Source of the DNA: Heloderma charlesbogerti
Taxonomy: Eukaryota; Chordata; Lepidosauria; Squamata; Helodermatidae
Length of the DNA stretch: 64,000 bases
NCBI GenBank assembly: GCA_026122225.1
Contig: JANEZZ010001666.1
Span: 1-64,000, forward strand
Direction of reading: 5' to 3'
Position 1 is the stretch's first letter. Every line of letters starts with the position of its first letter. Both the position numbers and the translations under genes were made by a program. Of this stretch, positions 22,521-33,051 are shown piece by piece. The notes under the pieces were generated by a model. That model saw only the letters and a list, made by a program, of their open reading frames with translations, had not been told where the DNA came from and made no database searches.

Positions 22521-22773
22521 CCCAAGCTGCGTTATTTCATGCTCTACCAGAATATGTCCCAAAGTTCTCTTCTCCCATGAAAAAGCCTTCCACATTTTCT
22601 GCTTTATTCTCAGGGCACTTTAGAATTTCTTTTGATGGTGTTTTGAGCTTACCTCATTGTTGTGATGTGGTTGAGGGGGATGTGTTTCTTTTTTCTTTCC
22701 CATCTCTTTCTGTTGCTCTGCAACCTCCCTGGCTGCCCACACTACCGGGTCTGAAAAGGCCCCATGGGAGGAG

Positions 22774-24117
22774 TAGGGATGGCAGAGGAATTCATCCAGG
22801 GAGTCAAGTCCACTGAGGTTTTGGCAGCTTGGCCCCCTGGACTCTGGCTCGCTTCTCCATGAGCTGGCCTGACATGACCTGTGTGAGTCAGCCAGCTCAT
22901 GGACTTCCGCTGCCAGCAAAACCCCTCATGCTCTCCATTGCCAACGCTGACACCGAGAAGGAGAGTGTGAGGGGTTGTGCATCATGGCATCGGCAGAGTG
23001 GGAGCCAGAAGGGGAGTACCATAGTGCTTCCCTCCTGGCTCCCACCCTGTTGCCATCACTGCCACCGCTAGGGGTGGGCGGATCACTTACCTGGTTCTGT
23101 TCCGGGGCATCTGCTGCACGGGGAAGGAGATCTGTCCCTCCCACCCAGAATCCTCCCTGGCTGGCTCTGCTCCACCACAAGGCCACGGAGCTGCCAGCCG
23201 GGCCTGTCCGCAGCTGGACTTCCGTCCGCTGCCGGCCTGTGGATGCAAATGGCGTCTGGCGTAGCGGACACTATTTGCATCCCTGCGTTAGCCGTGATAG
23301 GCTATGTAAATACTTACGTAGCCTATCATGGCTAAAGCAGGGACACAAATGGTGTAGTGGACGCCATTTGTGCCCCCGCTCTTTGCCATGATAGGCTATG
23401 TAAATACTTACATAGCCTATCACGGCTAAAGCAGGGACGGTCCTGCTTTTGCTGCACCACCACCTTCTCTGTTGTGCTATCTTCAGGAGACAACAGCCAT
23501 TTGCTCCCGCAGACGGAGCAGCGGACAGCTGCGGACAGACCAGCCCAGCCAATGACCAGGTAGGGTCCATCCCAGGGGGATTCCATGGGCTGGGCTGGGG
23601 TAGTCCATTCCACCACGGACTCCGGGGGGGGGGCAGATTCTAAAGAATCCGGCCTCAATGGAATCCGTGGCAGATTTCTCCACCATCCCTAGCCACTGCC
23701 GAGCAACCATCCCTCTCTCTGCAAGTCACCAGCAGAGAGAGAGGTGGTTGTTCGGCAGTGGTAGCAGGGTAGGAGCTCCCACCGTGTCACCACCACCAAG
23801 CAACCACCCCTGTCTTTGCTAGGCACCAGCCGGAATGCTATTTTGTTTTGTTTTGTTTTGTTTTGTGTGTGTGTGTAAATATGCACAAATTACCTCTGTA
23901 ATTTGCACAAATTAGACAAGAGAGTTTGCCTAATTTGCACAAATTACAGAGGTAATTTATGCACACAAACAAACAAACAAAAAAACTCAAGCAAGTTCCT
24001 GGGTTTCCAGGAAAATCCCCGGCTCGACTTGGCTCTCAAATGCAAGCCAAGCTGGGGGCAGCAGGGAAACCCAGCAAGCCCCAAAATGGCCAGATTTCTC
24101 TGCGACGACCAACCCTA
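22774..24117 (+). mobile_element. hAT-like element I, nested in H and interrupted by A
   Basis: The left end is TAGGGATGGCAGAGGAATTC. The right end ACGACCAACCCTA reads TAGGGTTGGTCG inward. The right half contains a strong hairpin, 23882-23964: GCACAAATTACCTCTGTAAT is answered by ATTACAGAGGTAATTTATGC. A (TTTTG)n tract precedes it. Element A sits inside at 23069-23691. I could not make a convincing 8-bp duplication at its ends. Confidence 0.6.
23069..23691 (-). mobile_element. palindromic-core hAT-like element, copy A
   Basis: The inward-reading ends are TAGGGGTGGGCGGATCACTT and TAGGGATGGTGGAGAAATCT. The flanks GCCACCGC and GCCACTGC match at 7 of 8, a hAT-type duplication. The core has two copies of the GTGATAGGCTA palindrome (23290-23333 and 23385-23427) separated by a second inverted repeat built on GGGACACAAATGG and CCATTTGTGCCCC. 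No transposase is present. Frames on both strands reflect the palindromes. Confidence 0.8.
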
Positions 24118-24639
24118 GAGTGGAAGATGTCATCATGACATCTTCCCCTGGGCTTCCACTGGCAGCCGCTTGCCACTGGACAGAAGATTGTGCAATGAAA
24201 GACAGTCACACGCACCCCTCAGCCACACTGTAACTAAGGTAAGTGCAAGAACCCTGCATCCCACCCACAATAATTTCACCAACGTTTTCTCCTCCTTTGA
24301 ATTTTTTTCAAAGGCAAGTTTTTTTTTTCTATCAAATTGGGATTAGTTGAAAAAAATGGAGAATGCAATTGAATCTCTCTTCAGACTTTCATACTGGATG
24401 TGCAAAGGTCATAACTGGAGCTGGAACATGCAGGATTGTCGGGAGCAGGGCTTGCAAGTGTGCCCCTCCATATTTTAAGCCCACACACGTTCACCTGAAC
24501 AGGGCTACTGTTAGCTTAGAAAGTAATTATTTCTATGCGCTTGGGCGGACTTCCTAGCTATGCAGAAGTACATAATTTGTAAATTAAAACAAAAGATTGT
24601 GTTGTTAAAGTTGTAATTAGTTTTTGGTGTTTCGACCCA

Positions 24640-25015
24640 GCAGAGCCAGTGTCAAGGGCAGGCATGGTTGGACACCTGCCAAGAGCCCGCATCCCAGCAG
24701 GGGCCCGCTGAAAAGAACTCCTTGGAGTTGCTCCTTGCCTTCACCATTGTAACCTGCTTGTTCACCTGCTTCTCACACTGGCTCAGTCAGTGGTGATGGT
24801 GAGGAGGAGGAGGAGGAGGAGATGCTGCTGCCTGCTTGCTTGCTCACTAGCTCTCTACCTGTCGAGCAAGAGAGTTGTACAAAGGATGAGAAAGAAAATG
24901 AGGAGCAATAGCAGCTGGTAACAAGGTTGGTGAGAAGGTAGATTCACCGAGTGAGGGGGCCCATGGAGGATGTGTCTTCCCTAAGGGCCCTCAAAAATCT
25001 GGAGCCAACACTGCA
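24640..25015 (+). mobile_element. MITE family R, copy 3 (most complete)
   Basis: Left end CAGAGCCAGTGTCAAGGGCA; right end TCTGGAGCCAACACTGC, a loose inverted match. Internal blocks GGCATGGTTGGACACCTGCC, GGAGTTGCTCCTTGCC and TAAGGGCCCTCAAAAATCTG match the other copies. A (GGA)n run lies at about 24802-24822. Confidence 0.65.
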
Positions 25016-25019
25016 ACCT

Positions 25020-25960
25020 AGTTATGTGCAATTAAGGTTGCGTATTAGAATCTGGACAAGTGCAATTAATGTCTATGCAAAAAGCAGGTTAGGTACAACT
25101 ATTAGTTGAATGTTTTAAGTAGTTAAAGGGGTTGTGTGTAAGCAAGGTTTTGATAAGGTTATGTGCATTTATTAATACTTGTGCTGCAAGTGGGTTATGT
25201 GCAATTAGCAGCAAAGGGGGCATGTGCAACTGAACTCTGATTTGATTGGGTTATATACAATTAGGGAGCAATCCTATGGCCGCTAGTCAGCAGCTAGAGA
25301 GCCATAGGGTATCTGGTTTTCTGGGAACTGACCTCAGAGCCCATGCTCTGAGGTTGGTTCCTGGAGAACTGGCCTTTCCCCCCTTCCACGCTGCCTCACA
25401 GGCAGTGCAGAACAGCCCTGCGCTCCAAAGAGGAGCACGGAGTGGCCAAAATGGGGTGTTCTGGGGGGCATTCCAAGGTGGGGAAAGCAGAAATGCCAGT
25501 ACGACACATCCTATGCATTGTCCAGCAGCCTTCTCCCCCGCTCCGCCTTCCCGCAGCTAGACAGCCCAAATTGGGGCAAATGCAGGGTGGCTGAAGTGTG
25601 GAGGGGACGATCCCCTCTGAACCCCTCCTGCCCTGCATTGGATAGGCGGTCACCTCTGGGTTCGGAGGTGGCCACCTATCCCCATAGGATTCCGCCCTTA
25701 CTGTATGTATTGTAACTAGTTTATGTGCAACTAAGGCTTGAGTAATAAACCACTTGTTAAGACACCCATCCTTGTTTAATCTACTAAGTTCCCGGTAACC
25801 TACTTTGAGTATTAATATATTGATTAGTAAATAAGCATTATGTGGTAAATGGGATATGTGTAATCAAGATTTATGCAATAATACTTTATGAACAATACAT
25901 TTTGTGCAATATATGGCCTATGTGCAATTAGGGAGTTAAATACAATGTCACATCAGAAGA
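25020..25960 (+). repeat. degenerate tandem array built on TTATGTGCAATTA
   Basis: Variants of TTATGTGCAATTA recur at about 25023, 25140, 25195, 25250, 25720, 25850 and 25915. They are spaced by roughly 50-70 bp of related AT-rich sequence with ACTAGTT, TTAAG and TAATAA motifs. The array is heavily decayed and is split by a MITE at 25264-25697. No coding content. Confidence 0.5.
25264..25697 (+). mobile_element. PIF/Harbinger-like MITE S, copy 1
   Basis: The ends are GGGAGCAATCCTATGG and, inward from the right, GGGCGGAATCCTATGG. Both sides are flanked by TTA (25261-25263 and 25698-25700). A 3-bp TTA duplication with G-rich termini is the PIF/Harbinger pattern. Internally GAACTGACCTCAGAGC and GCTCTGAGGTTGGTTC form a hairpin. 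Further copies are at 47013 and, partially, 46497. Confidence 0.7.
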
Positions 25961-25964
25961 CGTC

Positions 25965-26920
25965 TGTTTGTGCAATGGAACTTCCACTTGTTCACCTCTC
26001 CCCTGCATACCCTGTGCCCTTCAATTCTACTCCAGAGGGCCCTTCAATGGGGGGCTACAGGGGGAAGGGGAAATGCATTCCACCAATGGTTTCCATTCTG
26101 TTGGCGGATGGCCAGCATTGAATACAACCCAGGTTTTATTTGTTATATAAATTAAGAATGGATTGATTTGGAAAATATAACAGAGCTCTTTAATATCACA
26201 TGTATAATTATGTAGGTTAAAAATGGCTCAAATTCATGGTATCTTGGTTAGGATGGTTAGCAAGAGTAAAAATGAATATTTTCCTAAACATGTGTTTCTT
26301 TTTGTAATCACAAAAAATAAGTTATTGCTCAAATATTAGTTGTGTATCACATATCTAGAAAGCAGAAACTATTTACATAAAACCACTGTTATCAATACAT
26401 CTTAAATACTTGATGAAATCTGTCACAAAACATAGATCTGCAGAAACCTGATTATAATTAACAAGTACTTACAACATTCACTGTATCTAACACCAGAGCA
26501 ACTCAGTAATAGTAAAAAACAACAACAAAAAATGGTGGTCAGATCATCTAACAGACCTATAGACATACACATAGCCAGCTAGGCAAACTTTGAATTCACA
26601 AATCAGAGGTAAATTCAAGGTGAGATAAGTTCATATTTTTCCACCTTCAAGGTCACCAAAGGGGCATGCCCCTCTAGCCACACCTCTGCAGCAGCAACAG
26701 ACCACCTGGTGCTCTCCACAGTTTTTTTTTAATCATTCTCTTTGTAGCTTTATCAGTCATATTTTTATTTATGTAGCTTGTGCCTCAATAAAAATAGTTC
26801 ATCTGGGAATGTGTTCTTAAAGTTGCAGTTGCCTCAACAGAATATGGCTTACCTCACAATCACAGGTAGGAAACATGTGGGATCTGCAACTGTTGCATTG
26901 TGGAGTACTCTTTTTAATGG
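25965..26920. other. unassigned AT-rich sequence
   Basis: No gene or repeat recognised. Confidence 0.35.
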
Positions 26921-26927
26921 CTGACTG

Positions 26928-27309
26928 GGGTTTCTCCAGATGGGGCTTTTAGCCTGTGGTTAAGATTGGTTACTCATGGAAGTTTGTGGGTCCTTTACAT
27001 GACCTCATCAACCTCTAGCACCCCTTTCATAGTTTCCAACAATTTCTGTGGCTTAATTTGAAAAGGAAATAATGAGCTACTAAAAAGAAGCGGTTTTAAT
27101 TTCTCCATGTAAACTTTGTAAAGAGGAAGTGGTGCTATAACAACAGTGCCACCTAGTGGCTGTATAAGAAACCTATAGAACTCACAGATAAAGGGAAAAA
27201 TGGGGGGAGGGAAGCACATGTAAACGGGTGATCTTAATCCTGCAAAGAATTTGGAAGTAGAAGCCCCAGTAATATCACAGGATAAAAAGCTTCTGTGTGG
27301 AGAAGCCCT
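26928..27309 (-). mobile_element. MITE family O, copy 2
   Basis: Reverse-oriented copy of 4203-4612 (GTTTGTGGGTCCTTTACATG, TGCCACCTAGTGGCTGTATA). The ends, GTTTCTCCAGATGGGGCTTT and GCTTCTGTGTGGAGAAGCCC, are inverted repeats with TTTTATCCTG-like inner edges. Confidence 0.6.
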
Positions 27310-27319
27310 GGCTGAAGCC

Positions 27320-28425
27320 CTGCCCTCTTCCAGGATACTCTATTCCATCCCCCATCCACAGCAGCCAGCATTCCATGGCCACTGGGCATGGCCTTTTTGG
27401 ATGTTCCTCTTGAGGGTTTTTTTTTCTTCTAAAGATTTGTTTTTGGTACTCCTGCAAATCTTGGTGCTTTCCCAAGCCTGTTGATACCTCCCTCTTGTAC
27501 GTGGATGTTGCTGTTTTGGCTACATAAGGACCAGCATTTGAAGGATTGAGATCACTATTAGTATATATGGTATACCCAAATAAGAGTGCATCACTATGAA
27601 AAATACCCTGTTAGAATCCTCTTCATGTTTAGACAGAAAAAGGTCCTACAACTGCTAGCATTCCCCAGCCACATAGGTAGCTTTTCAGAAACATACATGT
27701 TTGGTAGAAATGGTTTATGCCAATGACTGCAGTGGTTTAAACATAACACATCTAGGAGCACTGAGGGAGATGTTAGTATATTCTTGGCTCATATGGGGCC
27801 ATAGAACATGCTTTACATTCTATTACAATTTTCCAGTTAGCTGGCTGCTTGAAAACACTTGGGTTCAGTGTGTGAGAAGCACAGTTTGCTGCTGCTGGGT
27901 TTTGGAGTACTGAGAGAATCACAACATACTGAGACCATTATGGGCAAACAGAGCAGAACCACCTATGTAACCTTTTAATAATTAAAATTTTCTGCTATTC
28001 TAAAAATCCTTCCAATCTGTACAGCAGGGTCAGAACCTTATTCATGTCTCACATGTTGAAATGGATCGGTAGTTGAAATGCCATTTGTTGAAAATCCTAA
28101 TTAAAGATATGAAAATGTCTTCCTCCCCCTGCATCCCCATGTTTAATGAAACTTCTATGTCTGAATGTTTACTAGATAATCATTTCCCCTCCCTGCTCTC
28201 AGCTGTTTCCCCGCTCTTTTCTCTTGGACCCCATTTCGGCCTTGGCTTGCTGCTTCCCTCTTATTCCTTCCCTTGTCTAGCAGTGTTGCCAAAGGTTGTA
28301 ATTCCTTGGCTCAAGATATGAACCTCCTCCGTGCTTGTGATGCTTGTCTCCAGTCCAAGCCATTATGACTCACAGAAATCTTCACTAGCTCAGAGAAGAA
28401 ACCCAAAATGGAAAAGACCTCTTCC
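27320..28425. other. mostly unassigned; half MITE at 27593-27680
   Basis: 27593-27680 (CATGTTTAGACAGAAAAAGG, CATTCCCCAGCCA) matches the left half of the 123-bp MITE at 3795. The remainder is not recognised. Confidence 0.4.
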
Positions 28426-28429
28426 TTCC

Positions 28430-28732
28430 TTCCCTCCCACCTCAGCTCACTCCCTCACAGGTGTCCATGTGTCCTACTTTACAGAGGACAGTCCTCTAGT
28501 TGAAGGGCTATCAGAGGACAATCCTCTATTTGAGAGCATTCTCTGTTTGAAGGTCTGTCCAGTTCACATCTGGTTTAAAGATAAAGGACCATGAGAAGGC
28601 ACAGCAGGGGCCTTGAAGATTCCCATCAGCAGTTACACCTGGAAATCAGAATGAGCAAGCACATGGGTTACCCGGTCACAGTCTTCCTCACTATGGTGAG
28701 ATGTCTTGTACTTCTATTTAAATTGTAGTAAT
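28430..28732 (+). repeat. repeat family Q, copy 2
   Basis: Colinear with 8995-9228. It contains a local duplication, AGAGGACAGTCCTCTA then AGAGGACAATCCTCTA, not present in the other copy. Confidence 0.5.
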
Positions 28733-28983
28733 TAGTGATGGGCAAACATACTCCAAGTGAATTCATTATTTACTTGGAAAGTAACAAATTCTGACAAGTT
28801 CTTTAATACAAGATCTCATTCCGTGTAGATGCGCTTTTGCAATATCAAAGTGCATCTTGTGAGCTGTAGTTTGCAATTGCATATTGCAGCATGATGTCAT
28901 GCATCACCAAATTATGTGCCCCCTTCTTGATTGGTTGTTTTTGAATGTCCTTCCTATATGATGATGTCATGTGATGTTTACTC
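28733..28983 (-). mobile_element. hAT-like element N, copy 1 (partial)
   Basis: The end TAGTGATGGGCAAACATACT matches in reverse complement the right end of the copy at 59949 (AATTCGCCCATTACTA). Shared internal blocks include a CATGATGTCATG motif, TGATTGGTTGTTT and GTGATGTTTACTCA. It stops abruptly at the CR1 at 28984. Confidence 0.55.
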
Positions 28984-29481
28984 ACTGACCACCAGTGCTT
29001 GGATACCTCCAGTGATGGAGAGCCCACCACCTCCCTAGGCGGCTGGTTCCATTGTCTGACTGCTCTGATAGTTAGGAAGTATTTCCTGAGGTTCAACCAA
29101 AATCTGCCTTTCTGTAACTTAAGCCTGTAATTGCATGTCCTACTGTCTTGGAGGATAGAGAACAGCTTGTGGCTGTGTGACAACCCTTTATGCACTTAAA
29201 AAGTGGTATCATCAGTGCTCAGCCTTCTCTTCTCAGGCTAAATGAGAGCCAGTGTGGTGTAGTGGCTAGAATGTTGGACTGGGAGTCGGGAGATCTGGGT
29301 TCGAGTCCCCACTCGGTCATGGAAGCTCACTGGGTGACTTTGGGCCAGTCACAGACTCTCAGCCCAACCCACCTCACAGGGTTGTTGTTGTGAGGATAAA
29401 ATGGAGGAGGAGGAGGAGGAGGATTACGTATGCCACCTTGGGTACCTTAAGGAGGAAAAAATCTCCTGGAGGGGTTGGGCA

Positions 29482-30387
29482 TTGGAGACACCGTATTGCA
29501 GTGGTTCCGGTCCTTCCTCTCTGGCAGGTACCAGAGGGTAGCACTGGGAGAGGAGATTTCGGGGTAACACAGGGTTCCATCCTCTCCCCGATGCTATTTA
29601 ACATCTATGTGAAGCCGCTGGGGGCTATCATCAGGAGGTTTGAGGTGCAGTGTCATCAATATGCGGATGACACGCAGCTCTACCTCTCGTTCAAATCTTC
29701 ACCAAGGTTGGCCGTAGAATCCCTGTCCAAATGTCTGGAGACAGTGAGTGGCTGGATGGGGAGGAATAAGCTGAAGCTGAACCCTGACAAGACCGAGGTA
29801 CTTTTGGTGGGAGACAAGAGGAGGCTGGGGGATGTTGACCTGGTGTTGAATGGGGTATGGCTACCTTTGAAAGACCAGGTCCGCAGCCTGGGGGTCATTT
29901 TGGACTCCCAGCTGTCCATGGAGGCTCAGGTGTCAGCTGTGAGCCGGACAGCGCTGTATCAACTCCATCTGATACGGCGGCTGCGCCCCTTCCTTCCCGA
30001 CCATCTGCTTTGTTTAGACTACTGTAATGCGCTCTACGTGGGGTTACCCTTGAAGATGTTTCGGAAGCTGCAGCTGGTACAGAACACAGTGGCTCGCCTG
30101 ATTAAAGGCAGCCGCCAGCAAGATCACATCACTCCAGTGCTGAAGGAGTTGCACTGGTTACCAGTTGTTTTCTGGGCCAAATTCAAGGTGTTGGTTTTGA
30201 CCTTTAAAACCCTATATGGTTCCGGCCCAGCCTATCTTAAGGAGTGCCTCCAGCAACACCAGACAGGCCGCTTAACAAGATCAGCCTCGGATAGCCTTCT
30301 CTCTGTCCCATCAGCCAGGACAGCTAGACTGGTGAGGATGAGGGAGAGGGCCTTTTCTGTGGTGGCCCCCACTCTGTGTGTGGGGTG
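29482..30387 (+). pseudogene. L2 reverse transcriptase fragment with YADD box
   Basis: The frame reads [17 protein letters not shown], then [13 protein letters not shown] (catalytic YADD at about 29659-29670), [65 protein letters not shown] and [14 protein letters not shown], up to the nested SINE. Compared with the L2 at 7493 it has lost roughly 13 residues just before LDYCN, an in-frame deletion. An upstream Met that extends the frame to 29390 lies in the SINE and is not a real start. The endonuclease is absent and the C-terminus is broken by the SINE, so the product is inactive. Confidence 0.85.
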
Positions 30388-30642
30388 TAGAGCCAGTGTG
30401 GTGTAGTGGCAAGAGTGTTGGACTGGGAGCTGAGAGATCCGGGTTCTAGTCCCCACTCGGCCATGGAAGCTCACTGGGTGACTTTGGGCCAGTCACAGAC
30501 TCTCAGCCCAACCCACCTCACAGGGTTGATGTTGTGAGGATAAAATGGAGAGGAGGTGGATGATGTAAGCCGCCTTGGGTTCCTTGCAAGAGGAAAAAAG
30601 GCGGGGTATAAATGCAATAAAATAAATAAATAAAAATAAATC
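30388..30642 (+). mobile_element. tRNA-derived SINE (copy 4) inside the L2
   Basis: Full head-to-tail copy: GAGCCAGTGTGGTGTAGTGG, GGGTTCTAGTCCCC, body, then AAAAAGGCGGGGTATAAATG and (AAAT)n. The L2 text on either side (ACTCTGTG before, TCTGTGGAATTCC after) shows a short target repeat of CTGTG. Confidence 0.9.
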
Positions 30643-31096
30643 TGTGGAATTCCCTCCCTAGGGAACTCCGCCATGCCCCCTCTTTAATGAGCTTCTGTCG
30701 TGCATTAAAAACGTGGTTGTTCAGGCAGGCATTTGGGGGTGGGTTAGGGTATTTTAGAAAATGTTTTTATTGTAGAATTTTATTGTTTTAAACTGTTTTA
30801 TTGTATGCTGTACATCGCCCAGAGTGGCTGGGTGACCAGCCAGATGGGTGATTAATAAATTTAATAATAAATATATAAATAAAAAAATAAAAAAATAAAA
30901 AGGCAGGATATAAATGTAATAAATAAATATACCCCATTCTTTCAATCTTTCCTTCTAGGACTTTGTTTATACAGTACCCTGAACATCTCTGTTGCCCTTC
31001 TCTGAACCTGTTCCAGTTTATCTGAATCCTTCTTAAAGTGTGGTGTCTAGAACTGAGCACAGTATTTGAGATGAGGTCTGACTAACAGAGTAGAGT

Positions 31097-31503
31097 GGAA
31101 CTATTATTTCCCATTTTATTTATTATTTATTTTATTTATTTTTATTATTTATTTATTTATTTATATTTTATTTTATTTTATTATTTATTTATTTATTTTA
31201 TTTATTATTATTATTATTTTTATTATTTATTTTTATTATTATTATTATTATTCATTTTATTTATTTATTGCATTTATATCCTGCCTTTTTTTCCTCTTGC
31301 AAGGAACCCAAGGCGGCTTACATAATCCTCCTCCTCCTCCTCCTCCATTTATCCTCACAACAACAACCCTGTGAGGTAGGTTGGGCTGAGAGTCTGTGAC
31401 TGGCCCAAAGTCACCCAGTGAGCTTCCATGGTCAAGTGGGGACTAGAACCCGGATCTCCCGGCTCCCAGTCCGTCACTCTCACCACTACACTACACTAGC
31501 TCC
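31097..31503 (-). mobile_element. tRNA-derived SINE (copy 5) with expanded (TTTA)n tail
   Basis: Reverse-oriented SINE body at about 31262-31503 with GGGGACTAGAACCCGG as the inverted B box. Its tail has grown into about 150 bp of TTTA/TTA repeats (31110-31262). Read on the CR1 strand both edges carry ATGGGA, a plausible target duplication within the host CR1. Tyr-, Phe- and Leu-rich frames here are tail translations. Confidence 0.85.
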
Positions 31504-31756
31504 CATGATTTCGTTGATTTTATTGATACTGTTGATGCAACCTAAAATTTCATTTGCCTTTTTTTGCAGCCACATCACCCTGCAGGCTCATATTCTGCTT
31601 GTGGTTGACTAGAACTCCAAGTTCCTTTTCACACATGCTATTGCTAAGGCATGTATCCCTCATCTCATACCTGTGCGCATTTGATTTCTTTTTCCTAAAT
31701 GAAGAACTTGGTACTTGTCTCTGCATTGTTGCTACTTTACATCAGATCATCCTGTC

Positions 31757-32105
31757 CCAAACTAAACTATACATGGTGTGACACTAAACGTAAAGTTGTG
31801 CTGAGTGTTTTTACAATTGCTGTTAGTAAGCATGGGGCTTGGGACCATCACATGTGGGGAATGGGGTTATCCCTTTCCACCCCCACCATGATGCCAACAA
31901 AAATGCCCCCTGAAGTTGCTTTTTGCAATGGGAGGGAAGCTTCTAGTTAGGGTCATGATGTGAGGGAAGACCTAAATCCTTCCCACCCCCAAAATCCCAA
32001 TTCTGATTGGTTGCCAGCCCTCGCTGTTATATGCTTTAGTTGTAAAAACATTCACAGAACTTAAAAGTGAAGTATTCACATCGAGTAGTGTCTGGACCTA
32101 ACACT
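31757..32105 (-). mobile_element. MITE family AA, copy 2
   Basis: Shares with 1091-1560, in reverse, the blocks CAACAAAAATGCCCCCTGAA, GTTGCTTTTTGCAATGGGAG and AGTTAGGGTCATGA. The ends CCAAACTAAACTATACAT and AGTGTCTGGACC are weakly inverted. Confidence 0.45.
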
Positions 32106-32109
32106 CTTT

Positions 32110-33045
32110 TCATTTCAACTTGCCCATCATTAATGGGATAGCTTAGGGAACACAACCCAATAACCATTCCTATTTGCCATGCATTGTTTCTTCATAAATA
32201 ACTCCTTTGAACATATGAAGCTTAATCAATTCTAGAAATACTTTTTGTTTTAAGAGGAGCAAAGTACTTTTAGTAATCACATTCCAATAGAAGGCTCAAT
32301 ACTTTAAATCATTTCTCATTTTTAGATGGGTGGATAAAATTAAAGCTGTAAAGGAAAATTATTGTATCAGTTGCCTATTGAATGTCACTTAATTAGCAAA
32401 AGGCAGCAATGCCTTACTGTGTAGGATGGTAAATGATTTGCCCTTGAAGAGAATCTCTGCCAGTATACAAAGCATAGATTGTTCAGTGATTTCTGTTCCC
32501 TGGAAGTATTGGCTGCCCTATAGCATTCGTAATGATTCTGTATATTTTTGATTGCAAATGTTTGTAAAATTACAAGGCCTTAGTTGTATTCAGAGCTCAT
32601 GCATTGTCTCTCATTTTGGTCTACTTTTTATTTCTTGTACGGTTGTGTGATAAATTTAAATGTTTTTTTAATTTGCACTGCAGCAAACTTTCTTCCTTTA
32701 TAATCACCCACACTTTGTATTTGTATCGATCCACCTTTATCTTCATGTCAATAGGATCATTTTGAGAACCAATGCTAGTTTCTTTTATTTATCTTTGCTC
32801 AAATGAGTCCATGTTTTATGCAAACAGTTCCTTTTGCAAGTGGAGACAGGAATAAAGAGGCGAGAGCAGGGCACAGGTAACTGGACTGAATTAGGGCCTC
32901 ATTTATTAAACTTTATACATAATCTGTTAGGGCACCCTTCACCAGCCTGTCGCCTTCCAGTTTCAAAGTATGTGATTTAACACTTGAGCTAAGGCCCTTT
33001 CTCTCATCCAGCCAGGAATACACATACAGAAACCTGCTTCCAGTG
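32110..33045. other. unassigned AT-rich sequence
   Basis: No gene recognised. The final 200 bp (from 32840) may be part of an LTR-like repeat, as noted for 20545-21040. Confidence 0.3.
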
Positions 33046-33051
33046 TGGGGG

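Larger units (their letters stand above)
22530..24370 (-). mobile_element. hAT-like element H, copy 2, interrupted
   Basis: Reverse-oriented H. The segment 22530-22773 corresponds to the right half (CAACCTCCCTGGCTGCCC, AAAGGCCCCATGGGAGGA), and about 24118-24370 corresponds to the left half (CTCCTCCTTTGAATTTTTTT, ATCAAATTGGGATTAG). Element I fills the gap. The two halves read colinearly against the uninterrupted copy at 18709. Confidence 0.65.
29461..30896 (+). mobile_element. L2 LINE nested in a SINE, with a second SINE inside it
   Basis: The coding part covers 29461-30387, is interrupted by a SINE (30388-30642), and resumes at about 30643 with GTGGAATTCCCTCCCTAGGG through the 3' UTR (CATCGCCCAGAGTGGCTGGG, 30813-30832). 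The 3' part matches the L2 at 7349-8152 closely, so both are recent copies of one subfamily. The 5' end is truncated within the palm domain. Confidence 0.85.
29246..30928 (+). mobile_element. tRNA-derived SINE (copy 3) split by an L2
   Basis: 29246-29460 holds the head and body, with a B box GGTTCGAGTCC at 29298-29308, and stops within the A-rich GGAGGAAAAA. The missing tail (AAAGGCAGGATATAAATGTA) is found at about 30897-30928, after the L2. The L2 therefore inserted into the A-rich part of an existing SINE, which itself had inserted into the CR1. Confidence 0.75.
28984..31756 (-). mobile_element. CR1 LINE, ORF2 C-terminal region, in three pieces
   Basis: Three minus-strand pieces read through as one CR1: 31756-31504, 31096-30929 and 29245-28984. 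The first corresponds to the FNRDKCQVLHLG-type region of ORF2, the second to the region after it, and the third to the LQKGRFWLNLRKY and IRAVRQWNQPPREVVG part near the C-terminus. The gaps are filled by later insertions: a SINE (31097-31503), and a SINE carrying an L2 (29246-30928). The usual CR1 3' UTR with ATTCTATG repeats is missing at 28984. Stops and substitutions show it is older than the CR1 at 62222. Confidence 0.75.

Noticed and set aside
29390..29480. Start of the 338-codon L2 frame at the Met in 29390
   Set aside because: The Met and the Arg-rich start lie in the SINE; the join to the L2 frame is accidental.
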